The notes under the pieces: model-generated
Database searches by the model: none
Seen by the model: only the letters and a program-made list of their open reading frames with translations
What the model was told of the DNA's origin: nothing
Translations under genes and position numbers: made by a program
NCBI GenBank assembly: GCA_034408745.1
Contig: JAWXCM010000131.1
Span: forward strand, 1-46,975
From: JAWXCM01 sp034408745
GTDB taxonomy: Bacteria > Acidobacteriota > Terriglobia > Bryobacterales > Bryobacteraceae
Length of the DNA stretch: 46,975 bases
Direction of reading: 5' to 3'
Shown here: in pieces, positions 31,400 through 40,512 of the stretch
Layout of the letters: the number at the start of each line of letters is the position of its first letter
How positions within the stretch are numbered: position 1 is the first letter of the stretch

Positions 31400-31790
31400 T
31401 CTTGTAGGAGCCGTCGGCGAGTTTCTCGCGGTGGGCTTCGTGGCAGCTCTTGCAGGTTCCGCTGAGCTTCTGGAATGCAGAACCAGCGGCGGCAGCGTCG
31501 CCAGCCTTGGCGGCAGCGCCACCAGCAACGGCAATGGACTTGCCTTCTTCAGACCATTTCACTGCGTCTTCGAAAGCGGCGCCCTTCCTGGCGAAGAACG
31601 CTTTGGAAGCGTCGTAGTGAGCGGCAATGCGTTCCGCGGCGGCGGCGACTTCGTCACCGGTTTTGGGATCCGCCTTACGGATCATGCCGGTCTCCTTGCC
31701 AAGGCCCTTCATACCCGCGGTTAAGGCAGCTTCATCCTGGGCGTACATCAGGCTACACACCGCGGCTAAAGCAAACAGAATCTTCTTCAA
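31392..31790 (-). CDS. Class II (c'-type) cytochrome c
   Basis: A 132-residue protein with a Sec signal peptide (1-17, ending LMYAQ). It is largely helical and has a single haem-binding motif CKSCH near the C-terminus (about 113-117, GTCKSCHEAHREK). A C-terminal CxxCH in a four-helix bundle is the hallmark of cytochrome c'/c556. It would be matured in the periplasm and carry electrons or bind small ligands. No redox partner is adjacent. Alanine-rich segments (VAGGAAAKAGDAAAAGSAF) lie before the haem site. Confidence 0.85.
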   Translation of the reverse strand: MKKILFALAAVCSLMYAQDEAALTAGMKGLGKETGMIRKADPKTGDEVAAAAERIAAHYDASKAFFARKGAAFEDAVKWSEEGKSIAVAGGAAAKAGDAAAAGSAFQKLSGTCKSCHEAHREKLADGSYKIK

Positions 31791-31871
31791 TCTGGATATC
31801 CTCCGTGGGATTAATGGCGTTAGTGAACCCCGGCAGGGTTTCCATGTTGTACTGATAATTCAGGACTTTTA

Positions 31872-32720
31872 ATGAAACACGTCCTCTCAACACAGCTGTT
31901 CGTCAATCACCGGCTCACCACCGTGTGGCTGGACCGCATCTTTTCAGCGGGCATCGAAGGGGTGGAGATCTTCGTAGCCCGACAGCATGTGGACTGGCGC
32001 AATGAGGCGCAGATCGCTGAGTTGTCGCACTGGTTTACGGATTCGAATCTGACTCTGCATGCGCTGCACAGTCCGATGCACACGGACGGAGCGTCGGGCC
32101 GGTCGGGACCGCAATCCGTTATTGATATTACGGAACCGGTGAAGGGTCGGCGCATTGTGCACGTCGACGAGATTAAGCGTGTGCTGGAGATCGCCGAGAA
32201 GATTCCGGTGCGGTACCTGATCCAGCACCTGGGCACTGGCGGCGCCGAGCACGACATGCGCCGGGTGGATGCGGCGTTCACGTCTCTCGAAGAGTTGAAA
32301 CTGTTTGCGAAGCAGCGCGGGGTGGAGATCCTGCTGGAGAATATTCCGAACGGCTTCTCCAGCGCGTCGGCGCTGAACCTGTTCAACACGCAGACGCACC
32401 TGGACATGAACTTCTGCTTCGACATCGGCCACGCGCATCTGTTCGGCAGCGTGGAATCGGAGTTCAACCTGATGCGGACACGGATTCGGTCGACGCATCT
32501 GCACGATAACGACGGGAAGGAAGACCGGCATTTGTTCCCGTTTCTGCACAGCGCCGGCACGGTCGACTGGCGGGCCGCGGTGCGGCTTCTGGCCTCGAGG
32601 AAGGAGCAATACCCGCTTCTTCTCGAGTTAAAGGAAGACACTGAGAACGGGCATCCGCTCGACTCTGTGCGCGAAATCTTTGAGCGTCTGGAAGCGCTCA
32701 TTATTGAAACAGAAAGCTAA
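31872..32720 (+). CDS. Sugar phosphate isomerase/epimerase (xylose isomerase-like TIM barrel)
   Basis: A 282-residue AP_endonuc_2-type TIM barrel. Candidate metal ligands appear in the expected strands: GVEIF, LHALHSPMH, LIQHLG, ILLENIPNG (Glu), FCFDIGHAHLFG (Asp and His) and STHLHDNDG (His). Family members isomerise or epimerise sugars, though some are endonuclease IV-like; the short C-terminus and absence of zinc-cluster spacing favour an isomerase. It is the first gene of a five-gene plus-strand run (to 37351), 18 nt before asnS. Substrate unknown. Confidence 0.82.
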   Translation: MKHVLSTQLFVNHRLTTVWLDRIFSAGIEGVEIFVARQHVDWRNEAQIAELSHWFTDSNLTLHALHSPMHTDGASGRSGPQSVIDITEPVKGRRIVHVDEIKRVLEIAEKIPVRYLIQHLGTGGAEHDMRRVDAAFTSLEELKLFAKQRGVEILLENIPNGFSSASALNLFNTQTHLDMNFCFDIGHAHLFGSVESEFNLMRTRIRSTHLHDNDGKEDRHLFPFLHSAGTVDWRAAVRLLASRKEQYPLLLELKEDTENGHPLDSVREIFERLEALIIETES

Positions 32721-32738
32721 CCCAACTAAGAAAACATC

Positions 32739-34055
32739 ATGAGCGACATCGTCCGCACAACCATTGCCGACGCGGGGCGCCATGCCGGAGAGACGGTTCA
32801 GATCGCCGGATGGCTGTACAACCTGCGCAAGTCCGGCAAGATCGTCTTCCCGCAGCTCCGAGACGGCACAGGCATTATGCAGTGCGTCGGAGTAAAGAGC
32901 GAACTGCCTGAAGAAGTATTCGAGACACTGAAGCACCTGACGCAGGAAAGCTCGCTGATGGTGACTGGCCTGATCCGTGCCGAGGAGCGCGCGCCGGGTG
33001 GCTTCGAGATGGACATCCGCGAAGTCCACGTGGTGCAGAAGGTGAGCGAGGCGGATCCGTATCCGATCACGCCAAAAGATCACGGCGTCGAGTTTCTGAT
33101 GGACCACAGGCACCTGTGGCTGCGGAGCCGGCGGCAGCATGCGGCGATTCGCGTGCGGCACGAAGTGGTGCGGGCGATCCGCGATTACTTCGATAACAAC
33201 GGCTTTGTGCTGGTGGACTGCCCGATCTTTACGCCGTCGGCCTGCGAGGGAACGACCACCCTGTTTGAGGTGGATTACTTTGAGAACGAGAAGGCTTATC
33301 TGACGCAGTCGGGACAGCTTTACAACGAAGCGAATGCGATGGCGTTCGGCAAGGTGTACTGCTTTGGGCCGGTGTTTCGCGCGGAGAAGTCGAAGACGCG
33401 GCGCCATTTGACGGAGTTCTGGATGGTGGAGCCGGAGATGGCTTACGCGGATCTGGAAGACGTCAAGCGCGTGGCCGAGGGCCTGATTGTGTACGTGGTG
33501 GGACGGGTGCTCGAGAACCGGAAGCAGGAGCTGAAGGTGCTGGAGCGGGATTTGTCGAAGCTGGAGCCGGTGGCGTCAGGCGGGTTTCCGCGGATGAGCT
33601 ACGACGATGCGGTGAAGGTGCTGCAGAGTCGTGGGAGCGAGATCCAGTGGGGCGGCGATTTTGGGAATGCGGATGAGACGCTGATTACCCAGGATCTGGA
33701 TAAGCCTTTAATTATCGACAAATATCCGACCGAGATTAAGGCTTTCTATTTCCAGCCGGATGCTTTGCGGCCGGAACTCGCTTTGGGGGCGGATATTATT
33801 GCTCCCGAGGGGTATGGCGAGATTGTTGGCGGCGGGCAGCGGATTGACGATTTGGATTTGTTGCTGAAGCGGCTCGACGAGCATAACTTGCCTCGGGAGG
33901 CTTTCAACTGGTATCTGGATTTGCGGAAGTATGGCACGGTGCCTCATGCCGGGTTCGGGATGGGTGTGGAGCGGACGGTGGCGTGGCTTTGCGGGCTGGA
34001 GCATATTCGGGAGACGATTCCTTATCCTCGGATGCTGTATCGGACTCGGCCTTAG
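32739..34055 (+). CDS. asnS: Asparaginyl-tRNA synthetase
   Basis: A 438-residue class IIb synthetase. An N-terminal OB fold for the anticodon (about 1-115, VQIAGWLYNLRKSGKIVFPQ) precedes the catalytic core with motif 1 (IRDYFDNNGFVLVDCPIFTP), motif 2 (FGPVFRAEKSKTRRHLTEF) and motif 3 (GFGMGVERTVAWLCG). WMVEPEMAYADLED follows the AsnRS rather than AspRS pattern, and no GAD insertion domain of bacterial AspRS is present. It charges tRNA-Asn directly. The arginase gene follows after only 3 nt. Confidence 0.95.
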   Translation: MSDIVRTTIADAGRHAGETVQIAGWLYNLRKSGKIVFPQLRDGTGIMQCVGVKSELPEEVFETLKHLTQESSLMVTGLIRAEERAPGGFEMDIREVHVVQKVSEADPYPITPKDHGVEFLMDHRHLWLRSRRQHAAIRVRHEVVRAIRDYFDNNGFVLVDCPIFTPSACEGTTTLFEVDYFENEKAYLTQSGQLYNEANAMAFGKVYCFGPVFRAEKSKTRRHLTEFWMVEPEMAYADLEDVKRVAEGLIVYVVGRVLENRKQELKVLERDLSKLEPVASGGFPRMSYDDAVKVLQSRGSEIQWGGDFGNADETLITQDLDKPLIIDKYPTEIKAFYFQPDALRPELALGADIIAPEGYGEIVGGGQRIDDLDLLLKRLDEHNLPREAFNWYLDLRKYGTVPHAGFGMGVERTVAWLCGLEHIRETIPYPRMLYRTRP

Positions 34056-34058
34056 ACA

Positions 34059-34973
34059 ATGGACGGCCAAAGCGTTGCAATTATCGGGGCTCCTATGGAT
34101 TTGGGGGCGGGGCGCCGGGGCGTCGATATGGGGCCTTCGGCACTGCGGCTGGCGGGGCTCGATGAACGGCTGGCGCACCTGGGGTACGACGTTTCCGACC
34201 TTGGGAATGTGAAGGTCGATCAACAGGAAAGTGTCCCTGTTGGGCAGACCGACGCCCGGTATCTGCCTCAGATCACCCGCACTTGTACGCGGCTGGCGGA
34301 GATGGTTCACACGGCGCTGCTGGAAGGCCGGAAGCCGCTGGTGCTGGGCGGGGATCATTCGATTGCGGTCGGCACGGTGTCGGGTGTGTCGCGGTTCTGG
34401 CGGGAACAGGGCAAAAAGATCGGGCTGATCTGGATCGACGCGCATGCCGATATGAATACGCCGGAGACGTCGCCGAGCGGCAATGTGCATGGGATGCCGC
34501 TGGCGTGTCTGCTGGGACATGGTCCCGCGGATCTGGTGAATATTTTCGACTTTGCGCCGAAGGTGGAAGCCCGGAATGTGGCGGTGATTGGGCTGCGGGA
34601 TATCGACCGGAGCGAGGTGGCCAACGTGAAGGCGATGGGCGTACATGCCTACACGATGCGCGATATCGACGAGCGAGGGCTTCGAACGATCATGGCGCGG
34701 GCGATAGAGGTGGCAAGCGACGGGACGGACGGGTTCCATGTGTCGTTTGACATGGACTCGGTGGACCCGGATGAGGCGCCGGGGGTCGGGACGCCGGTGC
34801 GGGGCGGGCTGACGTATCGCGAGGCGCATCTGGCAATGGAAGTCCTGGCGGACGCGGCCCGGATGACGAGCATGGAGATTGTCGAGGTGAACCCCGTGCT
34901 GGACACGGCGAACCGGACGGCGCTGCTGGGCGTGGAACTGGTGCTCTCGGCAATGGGCAAGAGGATTCTTTGA
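34059..34973 (+). CDS. rocF: Arginase
   Basis: A 304-residue ureohydrolase. The binuclear manganese site motifs are complete: GGDHSIAVGT, WIDAHADMNTPETSPSGNVHGMP split over 127-150, and SFDMDSVDPDEAPG. SPSGNVHGMP, rather than the agmatinase variant, indicates arginase, which makes ornithine and urea from arginine. It lies between asnS and ddl with almost no spacing, so it is translated in an otherwise housekeeping operon. Its stop TGA overlaps the TTG start of ddl. Confidence 0.93.
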   Translation: MDGQSVAIIGAPMDLGAGRRGVDMGPSALRLAGLDERLAHLGYDVSDLGNVKVDQQESVPVGQTDARYLPQITRTCTRLAEMVHTALLEGRKPLVLGGDHSIAVGTVSGVSRFWREQGKKIGLIWIDAHADMNTPETSPSGNVHGMPLACLLGHGPADLVNIFDFAPKVEARNVAVIGLRDIDRSEVANVKAMGVHAYTMRDIDERGLRTIMARAIEVASDGTDGFHVSFDMDSVDPDEAPGVGTPVRGGLTYREAHLAMEVLADAARMTSMEIVEVNPVLDTANRTALLGVELVLSAMGKRIL

Positions 34974-35941
34974 AAACGAATATTGCAGTGATTTATGGCG
35001 GGCGTAGCGGCGAGCACGAGATCTCTCTGCGCTCGGCCGAATCGATTATGTCGGCGCTGGATCCCGAGCGGTACTCGGTGATCCGCTACTTCATCAACAA
35101 AGAAGGCCGGTGGAGTCCGCGGGCGATCACGCCGGAGCCGGGGCGGCATCCCGAGATCGACGTGGTGTTCCCGGTGCTGCATGGCACGTTTGGCGAGGAC
35201 GGCACGGTGCAGGGTTTGCTCGAGATGGCCGACCTGCCGTATGTCGGGCCGGGCGTGCTGGCATCGGCGGCGTCGATGGACAAGGAAGTTGCCAAGCGGC
35301 TGCTGTTGCAGTCGGGCGTGCCAGTGGTGGAGTACATCACGGTGGGCTCGCCGGAAGAGGCTTCGCGCAATCCGTTCGAGTACCCGGTGTTCGTGAAGCC
35401 GGCGAACCTGGGATCGTCGGTTGGGATTTCGAAGGCGAAGTCGGAAGAAGAGCTTCGGGTGGCGATCGCGGTGGCGCGGCAGTACGACACCAAGGTGATT
35501 GTGGAGCGGGCGATTGTGGGGATGGAGCTGGAGTGCGCGGTGCTGGGCAATCTGGAAGATGTCCAGGCATCGGTACCGTGCGAGATTCTGCCCTCGCGGG
35601 AATTTTACGATTACGAAGACAAGTATCTGCTGAACAAGAGCGCGGTAAACCTGCCGGCGCCATTGTCGGACGAACAGACAGCGGAGTTGCGGCGGATCGC
35701 GGCGGATGCGTACCGGGCGCTGCTGTGCGAGGGGATGTCGCGGGTGGATTTCCTCCTCGAAAAATCCACCGGAAAGCTGTACGTAAATGAAGTAAACACA
35801 ATCCCGGGATTTACGTCCATCAGCATGTACCCGAAGATGTGGGAATACTCTGGTTTCTCCTACGCTGCGTTGCTGGACCGGCTGATTGAGCTGGCGCTGG
35901 CACGTCATGCGCGCAGACAGTCCCTCCGGTTTACGAGGTAA
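34970..35941 (+). CDS. ddl: D-alanine--D-alanine ligase
   Basis: A 323-residue ATP-grasp enzyme that joins two D-alanines for peptidoglycan precursor synthesis. Visible motifs: IAVIYGGRSGEHEISLRSA (N-terminal), FPVLHGTFGEDGTVQGLLE, PVFVKPANLGSSVGISKA (ATP-grasp) and YVNEVNTIPGFTSISMYP (Mg-binding Glu/Asn). The start codon is TTG at 34970, overlapping the arginase stop as TTGA, with GAGG six bases upstream. No other start codon fits the N-terminal strand. The protease gene begins directly after its stop codon. Translational coupling to arginase is likely. Confidence 0.95.
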   Translation: MKTNIAVIYGGRSGEHEISLRSAESIMSALDPERYSVIRYFINKEGRWSPRAITPEPGRHPEIDVVFPVLHGTFGEDGTVQGLLEMADLPYVGPGVLASAASMDKEVAKRLLLQSGVPVVEYITVGSPEEASRNPFEYPVFVKPANLGSSVGISKAKSEEELRVAIAVARQYDTKVIVERAIVGMELECAVLGNLEDVQASVPCEILPSREFYDYEDKYLLNKSAVNLPAPLSDEQTAELRRIAADAYRALLCEGMSRVDFLLEKSTGKLYVNEVNTIPGFTSISMYPKMWEYSGFSYAALLDRLIELALARHARRQSLRFTR

Positions 35942-37351
35942 ATGCTCCCGATTTTCGCACTTTTGCTCTTGTTTGCCGACGAGGCGCCGGAAACCATCGA
36001 CCAGGCCCTGAAGCGCTTTGTCCAGGTGTTTGCGGCGGTGAAGGCGAACTCGGCCGATCCGATCAGTCCGCAACAGGCCATTTTTGAAGGCGCGATTCCG
36101 GGCATGTTGCGCAAGCTGGACCCGCACTCGGTGTTCCTCGACACCGATCACTTTGAACAGTTGAAGGATATGGAGAAGTCGACCCGCAAAGGCTTCGGCA
36201 GCATTGTGTCGCTGCTGCCTGGGCGCGTGATCGTGCTGCAGACGCTGCCTGGGACGCCTTCGGCGCGATCCGGCTTAAGCCCTGGCGATGAGATTGTGGC
36301 GATCAACGGCATCGCGCTGGACCGGCTGGAGGTGGAGCAGCTGGTGCAGTTGCTCACTGAGGCTCGGCAACACCAGGTTCGGATCGATGTGCGGCGTCAG
36401 GGCAATGCTCGACTGCTGCCGCTGATGCTGACTCCGGAAGATGTGGAGGCGGCGGCGGTGGATCGCGCTTACTTTCTCAAGCCTTTGATCGGCTATGTTC
36501 GCGTGACCAGCTTCGAGAGCGAGACGGGGCAGCAGATTCGTGACGCGATCGAGAAGCTCGGTGGTCCCGCGTTGAAGGGGCTGGTGCTGGATTTGCGGAA
36601 TAATCCCGGCGGGGTGCTGGGCGCGGCGGTGGATTCGGCGTCGCTGTTTCTGCCACCCGGCTCGACTATTGTGTCGGTACGCGGGCGGTCTGTGAAGGGC
36701 GACACGGCGACGGTGCCGGAGGGCGCGAAGCCGTACACGTTCCCGATGGCCGTGCTGATCAACGGCAAGAGCGCGAGCGCTTCGGAGATTGTGGCCGGGG
36801 CGCTTGAGGATCTGAAACGCGCCACGATTATCGGCGAGCAGAGTTATGGCAAGGGTCTGGTGCAGAGCGTGTTTAACATGTCGCAGGGCACTGGCATGGC
36901 GCTCACAACGGCGTATTACTACACGCCGGCGGGCCGGTCGATCCAGCGGCCGCTGCAGGGTCAGCTGGAAAAGGCGACCGCGGCGGGGCTCGGCGGCATA
37001 CGGCCGGATATTGTGGTTCGACCTGAGGCGATGACCCGGCTGCGTGGGTTTCTGGATGCGAACGCGATTTTCACCACGTTTGGGACTGAGTGGATTCAGC
37101 GCACAAAACCGCGGATCACGCCCGAGTGGGAACTGGCGAACCCAATGATGGATGAGTTCCAGTCGTGGTTGTCGGAGCGGAATATCAGGCCGGGGCTCGG
37201 CGAATGGTCCGTGGATCGCGAGTGGATTCGCAACCGGCTTCACCAGGAGATTTTCAATCTCACGCTGGGAGTGGCTCAGGGCGATGAAGTGGAGGCTCGG
37301 CGCGATCCGGTAATCCGCGCTGCGCTGGACGCAATCACCACGAAGCAGTAG
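35942..37351 (+). CDS. S41 family C-terminal processing peptidase
   Basis: A 469-residue serine protease of the CtpA/Tsp group. It has a short hydrophobic signal (LPIFALLLLFADEA), an N-terminal helical part with GAIPGMLRKLDPHSVFLD, a PDZ domain (about 80-165, SGLSPGDEIVAINGI), and the protease core with LRNNPGGVLGAAV, catalytic Ser in NGKSASASEIVAGAL and catalytic Lys in SYGKGLVQ. Family members trim C-termini of periplasmic proteins. The 90-residue tail after the core is an extension of unknown role. It starts immediately after the ddl stop and is the last gene of this operon. Confidence 0.93.
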   Translation: MLPIFALLLLFADEAPETIDQALKRFVQVFAAVKANSADPISPQQAIFEGAIPGMLRKLDPHSVFLDTDHFEQLKDMEKSTRKGFGSIVSLLPGRVIVLQTLPGTPSARSGLSPGDEIVAINGIALDRLEVEQLVQLLTEARQHQVRIDVRRQGNARLLPLMLTPEDVEAAAVDRAYFLKPLIGYVRVTSFESETGQQIRDAIEKLGGPALKGLVLDLRNNPGGVLGAAVDSASLFLPPGSTIVSVRGRSVKGDTATVPEGAKPYTFPMAVLINGKSASASEIVAGALEDLKRATIIGEQSYGKGLVQSVFNMSQGTGMALTTAYYYTPAGRSIQRPLQGQLEKATAAGLGGIRPDIVVRPEAMTRLRGFLDANAIFTTFGTEWIQRTKPRITPEWELANPMMDEFQSWLSERNIRPGLGEWSVDREWIRNRLHQEIFNLTLGVAQGDEVEARRDPVIRAALDAITTKQ

Positions 37352-37370
37352 AGCCCTTCAGACTTGAGTA

Positions 37371-37400
37371 TTGCCAGCTGCTTCTTGCGGCAGATGGCAA
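37371..37400. terminator. Hairpin between convergent protease and TonB-receptor genes
   Basis: TTGCCA-g-CTGC (37371-37381) pairs with GCAG-a-TGGCAA (37390-37400), giving a 6+4 bp stem with one G-A mismatch and an 8-nt loop. It lies 20 nt after one stop codon and 53 nt from the other. It has no T-run on either side, so it is only a candidate bidirectional terminator. Confidence 0.45.
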
Positions 37401-37453
37401 GCCCGGTGAGCCTTAAGGTTCTGGCGCCACCGCCGCCGCCGAAATGAACGCGG

Positions 37454-39730
37454 CTATTTTCCGCCGAAGCGGAAGGTAAGTCCAGCCACGGCGTTCAGGG
37501 GATAGCCTGGCGTCGCGTGGATGCGGTAGAGGACGGGCGCTGTGGGCGTAACTCGCGAGTCGAAGTAATTCTGCGTCTCGTAGTAATCGCGATTCGTGAG
37601 GTTGTCGACGCTCAGGTTGAAATCGAATCCGCGGGCGATGCGCCGGGACATGCCGAAGTCAAAGACGGTGTGCCCGGCGGCGCGGATGGACGCGTCCTCG
37701 CCATCAAGGCGGTAGTGGTTGATGGCGCGCATTCGAAGCGACGCGCTCCAGCCACGCCAGGCGGCGAGGGTGAGGGCTGCATTCGCGACGAAGTGCGGAG
37801 CGCTGTCGACGTAGATGCGGGAGTCGCCACCCTGGTAGAAGGCGTTGCTGATCTTCGTCAGCCCGGCGTTCAGAGACAGTGCCCGGGTGAGGGCGACGGA
37901 AGTCTTGATCTCAAAGCCATAGGCACGGCTGCGGCCCTTGAACTCGAATGTGCCATCGTCGGGGACGTAGACCTGCTCGTTGGAATGGTCGATGAGGAAG
38001 AGGTCGGCGGTGAGGGAGATACGGCCGAGTCGGGACGAGGTGCCGGCCTGGTAAAAGTCGGTGATGGCGACGCGCGGGAGGTCGGGGCGCTGGACAATGC
38101 CGCGCGCATCGGAGCTGTTGATGCCCCGGCCGTAGTTGAGGTGGAGCGTCAGAGGGACGCGCTTTGCGGGTGTCAACGCGAGGTTGCCTTTGCCCTGCCA
38201 GCGTCCCGCTCCCTGGAGGCCGCTGGATTCCGGGTTCACCCGGTCGGCGAGGTCGAAGCGGAAATGGTCATACCGGAGTCCGCCTCCGGCCAGCAGTCGA
38301 CCGTTCCAGAAACTGACGCTTTCCTGCAGGTATCCGGCGCCATTAGTCACGTGGGCGTTGGCGCGGGAGGCGACGCCGGTCGGTGTGCGGCCCTGCCGCG
38401 GATAGAGGCTGACGTTGATCTGATTGTCGTGAAAATTGGCTCCGCCGGTGAGCATGGCAGAGATGCCGAAGAGGCGGTGCGGCCGGGAATAATGCGCGTT
38501 TAATCCTTCCTGCAGACGGGAATCGTGCTGCTGGATCGCGTCGCCAGTCTCGGGATTATCGCGAAAATACGTGAAATTCGAGAACAGATCGAAGAGCGAA
38601 CGGGAAACGAATCCGTCGAGGCGGAAATTTGCGCCGCCGTGGCTCGACCGGCTGTACCAGGCGGACACGGTGCCGAGGCGGACGCGGCCACCGTGGGTGG
38701 GGTCGAGGTAACCGAATCGGCCGAGGGCTCCGCTTTCAATAAGGTCGAGCGGTAACTGGCCGGAAGAGTAGAAATTATTGCGGCCAAAGAGCATTCGCAC
38801 GCCGACGCTGTCGTGGTCGCCGAAGTGGCGGGTCAGGTTGCCGTTGATGTTGTCGCGGCGGTAGCGGCCGGGGTTGTCGAAGGGACCATCGGTGTTCCCT
38901 CCCTCATAGGCGATGTAGCTGTCGACGTTCTTAATGGTTGGACTAAAGCCGATAAATCCACGGCTGGTATTGAAATTGCCGCCCTGGAGGCGAAGGGTAA
39001 GGGTGTCGGGCAGGGTCTCGCGCTGCCGGATATGCACCACGCCGAGGCCACTGAAATCTCCGTATTCGGCGCTGAATGGTCCGTTAATTACGGTTATATC
39101 CTGAATCAATTCCGGGCTGAGGGCTTTCAACGATCCGAGGTAGCCCTGGCCGTGCCCCTGCGTCGCCTGATTCTGCTGGACGTCGTCCACCATCACCTTG
39201 AGTCCGCCGTTCACGCCGCCGTGGTCGAGGTTGAAGCCAAATCGGCGGATTTCCAGCGACTTGCCACCGCCTTCATGCTGCCCGGCGTTGATGCCGCCGT
39301 TGAGTTGCTGCAGCACCTGATCGTCGCGCGTGAACAACGTGCGGTCGAAGACCTCGGCGTTGCGGAGGTCGAGGGCGGGTTCGAGTGTTTTGCCGTAGAC
39401 GACGACGGAATCCTGAGCGGCCGCCACGGACCCGAGCTTCAGGTCGACGTGGAGGACGGTGCCCGCGGTGACGCGGATGCCTCGGTAAATGGGTTCGAAG
39501 CCTGGGACGTCGACGCGGAGTTCATGTGGTCCCGGGGCGATGCCGGCGATTCGGAACGTGCCGTCGCGTCCGGTTCGAGCCTGCAGCGTGGTATCGGCTA
39601 CGGTGACGCGGGCGTCGGGAACCAGATTGCCTTGCGGATCCAGCACGCGCCCATAGATCTCAGGCTGGCTCTCCGCGCGGGCCGAGAGAGCCACGATGGC
39701 CAGTAGCAACACTCGAAAGAACCTCGGCAT
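37454..39730 (-). CDS. TonB-dependent receptor with carboxypeptidase-regulatory N-terminus
   Basis: A 758-residue outer-membrane receptor. Signal peptide MPRFFRVLLLAIVALSARAE; a CarboxypepD_reg-like domain (about 25-105, IYGRVLDPQGNLVPDARV); a plug (about 115-240, containing LKVMVDDVQQNQ and VINGPFSAEYGDFSGLG); then a 22-strand type barrel ending LTFRFGGK. It is shorter than Oar-like receptors and resembles classical siderophore/cobalamin receptors. It has no N-terminal STN signalling domain. The ATG at 39730 was chosen over one 24 codons upstream because the signal peptide starts there. It is divergent from an ECF sigma factor gene across 109 nt, which suggests linked regulation. Confidence 0.9.
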   Translation of the reverse strand: MPRFFRVLLLAIVALSARAESQPEIYGRVLDPQGNLVPDARVTVADTTLQARTGRDGTFRIAGIAPGPHELRVDVPGFEPIYRGIRVTAGTVLHVDLKLGSVAAAQDSVVVYGKTLEPALDLRNAEVFDRTLFTRDDQVLQQLNGGINAGQHEGGGKSLEIRRFGFNLDHGGVNGGLKVMVDDVQQNQATQGHGQGYLGSLKALSPELIQDITVINGPFSAEYGDFSGLGVVHIRQRETLPDTLTLRLQGGNFNTSRGFIGFSPTIKNVDSYIAYEGGNTDGPFDNPGRYRRDNINGNLTRHFGDHDSVGVRMLFGRNNFYSSGQLPLDLIESGALGRFGYLDPTHGGRVRLGTVSAWYSRSSHGGANFRLDGFVSRSLFDLFSNFTYFRDNPETGDAIQQHDSRLQEGLNAHYSRPHRLFGISAMLTGGANFHDNQINVSLYPRQGRTPTGVASRANAHVTNGAGYLQESVSFWNGRLLAGGGLRYDHFRFDLADRVNPESSGLQGAGRWQGKGNLALTPAKRVPLTLHLNYGRGINSSDARGIVQRPDLPRVAITDFYQAGTSSRLGRISLTADLFLIDHSNEQVYVPDDGTFEFKGRSRAYGFEIKTSVALTRALSLNAGLTKISNAFYQGGDSRIYVDSAPHFVANAALTLAAWRGWSASLRMRAINHYRLDGEDASIRAAGHTVFDFGMSRRIARGFDFNLSVDNLTNRDYYETQNYFDSRVTPTAPVLYRIHATPGYPLNAVAGLTFRFGGK

Positions 39731-39784
39731 CGTTTCCACAGTGTCCTGTACGGCGCGGGCGAAATATCGGATTGTCACCGTGCG

Positions 39785-39813
39785 GGAACTTCGGTACGAC
39801 AACCGGCGTCTTT
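39785..39813 (+). promoter_or_regulatory. ECF-type promoter before the sigma factor gene
   Basis: GGAACTT (39785-39791), the textbook -35 of sigmaE-like ECF factors, is followed after 17 nt by TCTTT (39809-39813), near the TCTGA-type -10. The start codon lies 26 nt further. This fits autoregulation of the sigma factor, inferred from the family. Confidence 0.6.
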
Positions 39814-39839
39814 GGGAGTAGAATCACGGGTGAGACGCC

Positions 39840-40508
39840 GTGGGTAATCTTTTAACGGGCACAGAACGCGAAACGCAATCCGGGAACGTCGCTGGAACCT
39901 GGGCGGAGGAGAGCCTTGTCGCGGCTCTCAAAGACGGAGCCGACGAGGCCTATGAGGCGCTGATCGAGCGCTTTCAGCAGCCTGTGTTCAGTCTTGTCTA
40001 CCGCCTGCTGGACGATCCGTCCGAAGCAGCCGATGTAGTACAGGAAGTGTTCCTCAAGGTGTTTCGCAACATAGGGAGCTTTCGCGGGAACAGCTCACTG
40101 AAGACCTGGATCTACCGGATCGCGTACAACGAAGCCTGGAATTACCGGCGCTGGTTTACGCGGCACAGGAAACAGGAAGTCGGGCTGGAACGGGAAGACG
40201 ACGAGACTCTGGGATTGCAGGAGATTTTGCAGGACGGGGGCCGGTCCGCGTTTGACATGGTCGCCGATGGGGAGACACACGCGCTGATTGAAGAGGCGCT
40301 CGGAGGAGTGAACCCTGTGTTTCGGGCCGCTGTAATCCTCCGCGACATTGACGACCTCAGCTACGAGGAGATTGCCGAGGTTCTCGGCGTTTCGCTGGGC
40401 ACTGTGAAATCGCGAATTTTGCGGGGCCGCGAAGCGCTGAAGAAAGAACTGTCGAGCAGGCTGAAGCCGGAACCCGCTCTGGACTGGTCTCCTCAACCGG
40501 CGAGGTAA
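39840..40508 (+). CDS. ECF (sigma-24/RpoE-like) RNA polymerase sigma factor
   Basis: A 222-residue sigma factor. Region 2 (about 38-110): YEALIERFQQPVFSLVYRLL, DVVQEVFLKVFRNIGSFRG and LKTWIYRIAYNEAWNYRR. Region 4 (about 155-205): FRAAVILRDIDDLSYEEIAE and LGVSLGTVKSRILRGREALK form the helix-turn-helix. The start is GTG at 39840, preceded by GGGTGAG; no ATG fits. It is 4 nt from the anti-sigma gene, forming a standard ECF/anti-sigma operon, and is transcribed away from the TonB receptor. A GGAACTT promoter upstream suggests autoregulation. Confidence 0.93.
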   Translation: MGNLLTGTERETQSGNVAGTWAEESLVAALKDGADEAYEALIERFQQPVFSLVYRLLDDPSEAADVVQEVFLKVFRNIGSFRGNSSLKTWIYRIAYNEAWNYRRWFTRHRKQEVGLEREDDETLGLQEILQDGGRSAFDMVADGETHALIEEALGGVNPVFRAAVILRDIDDLSYEEIAEVLGVSLGTVKSRILRGREALKKELSSRLKPEPALDWSPQPAR

Positions 40509-40512
40509 ATGT

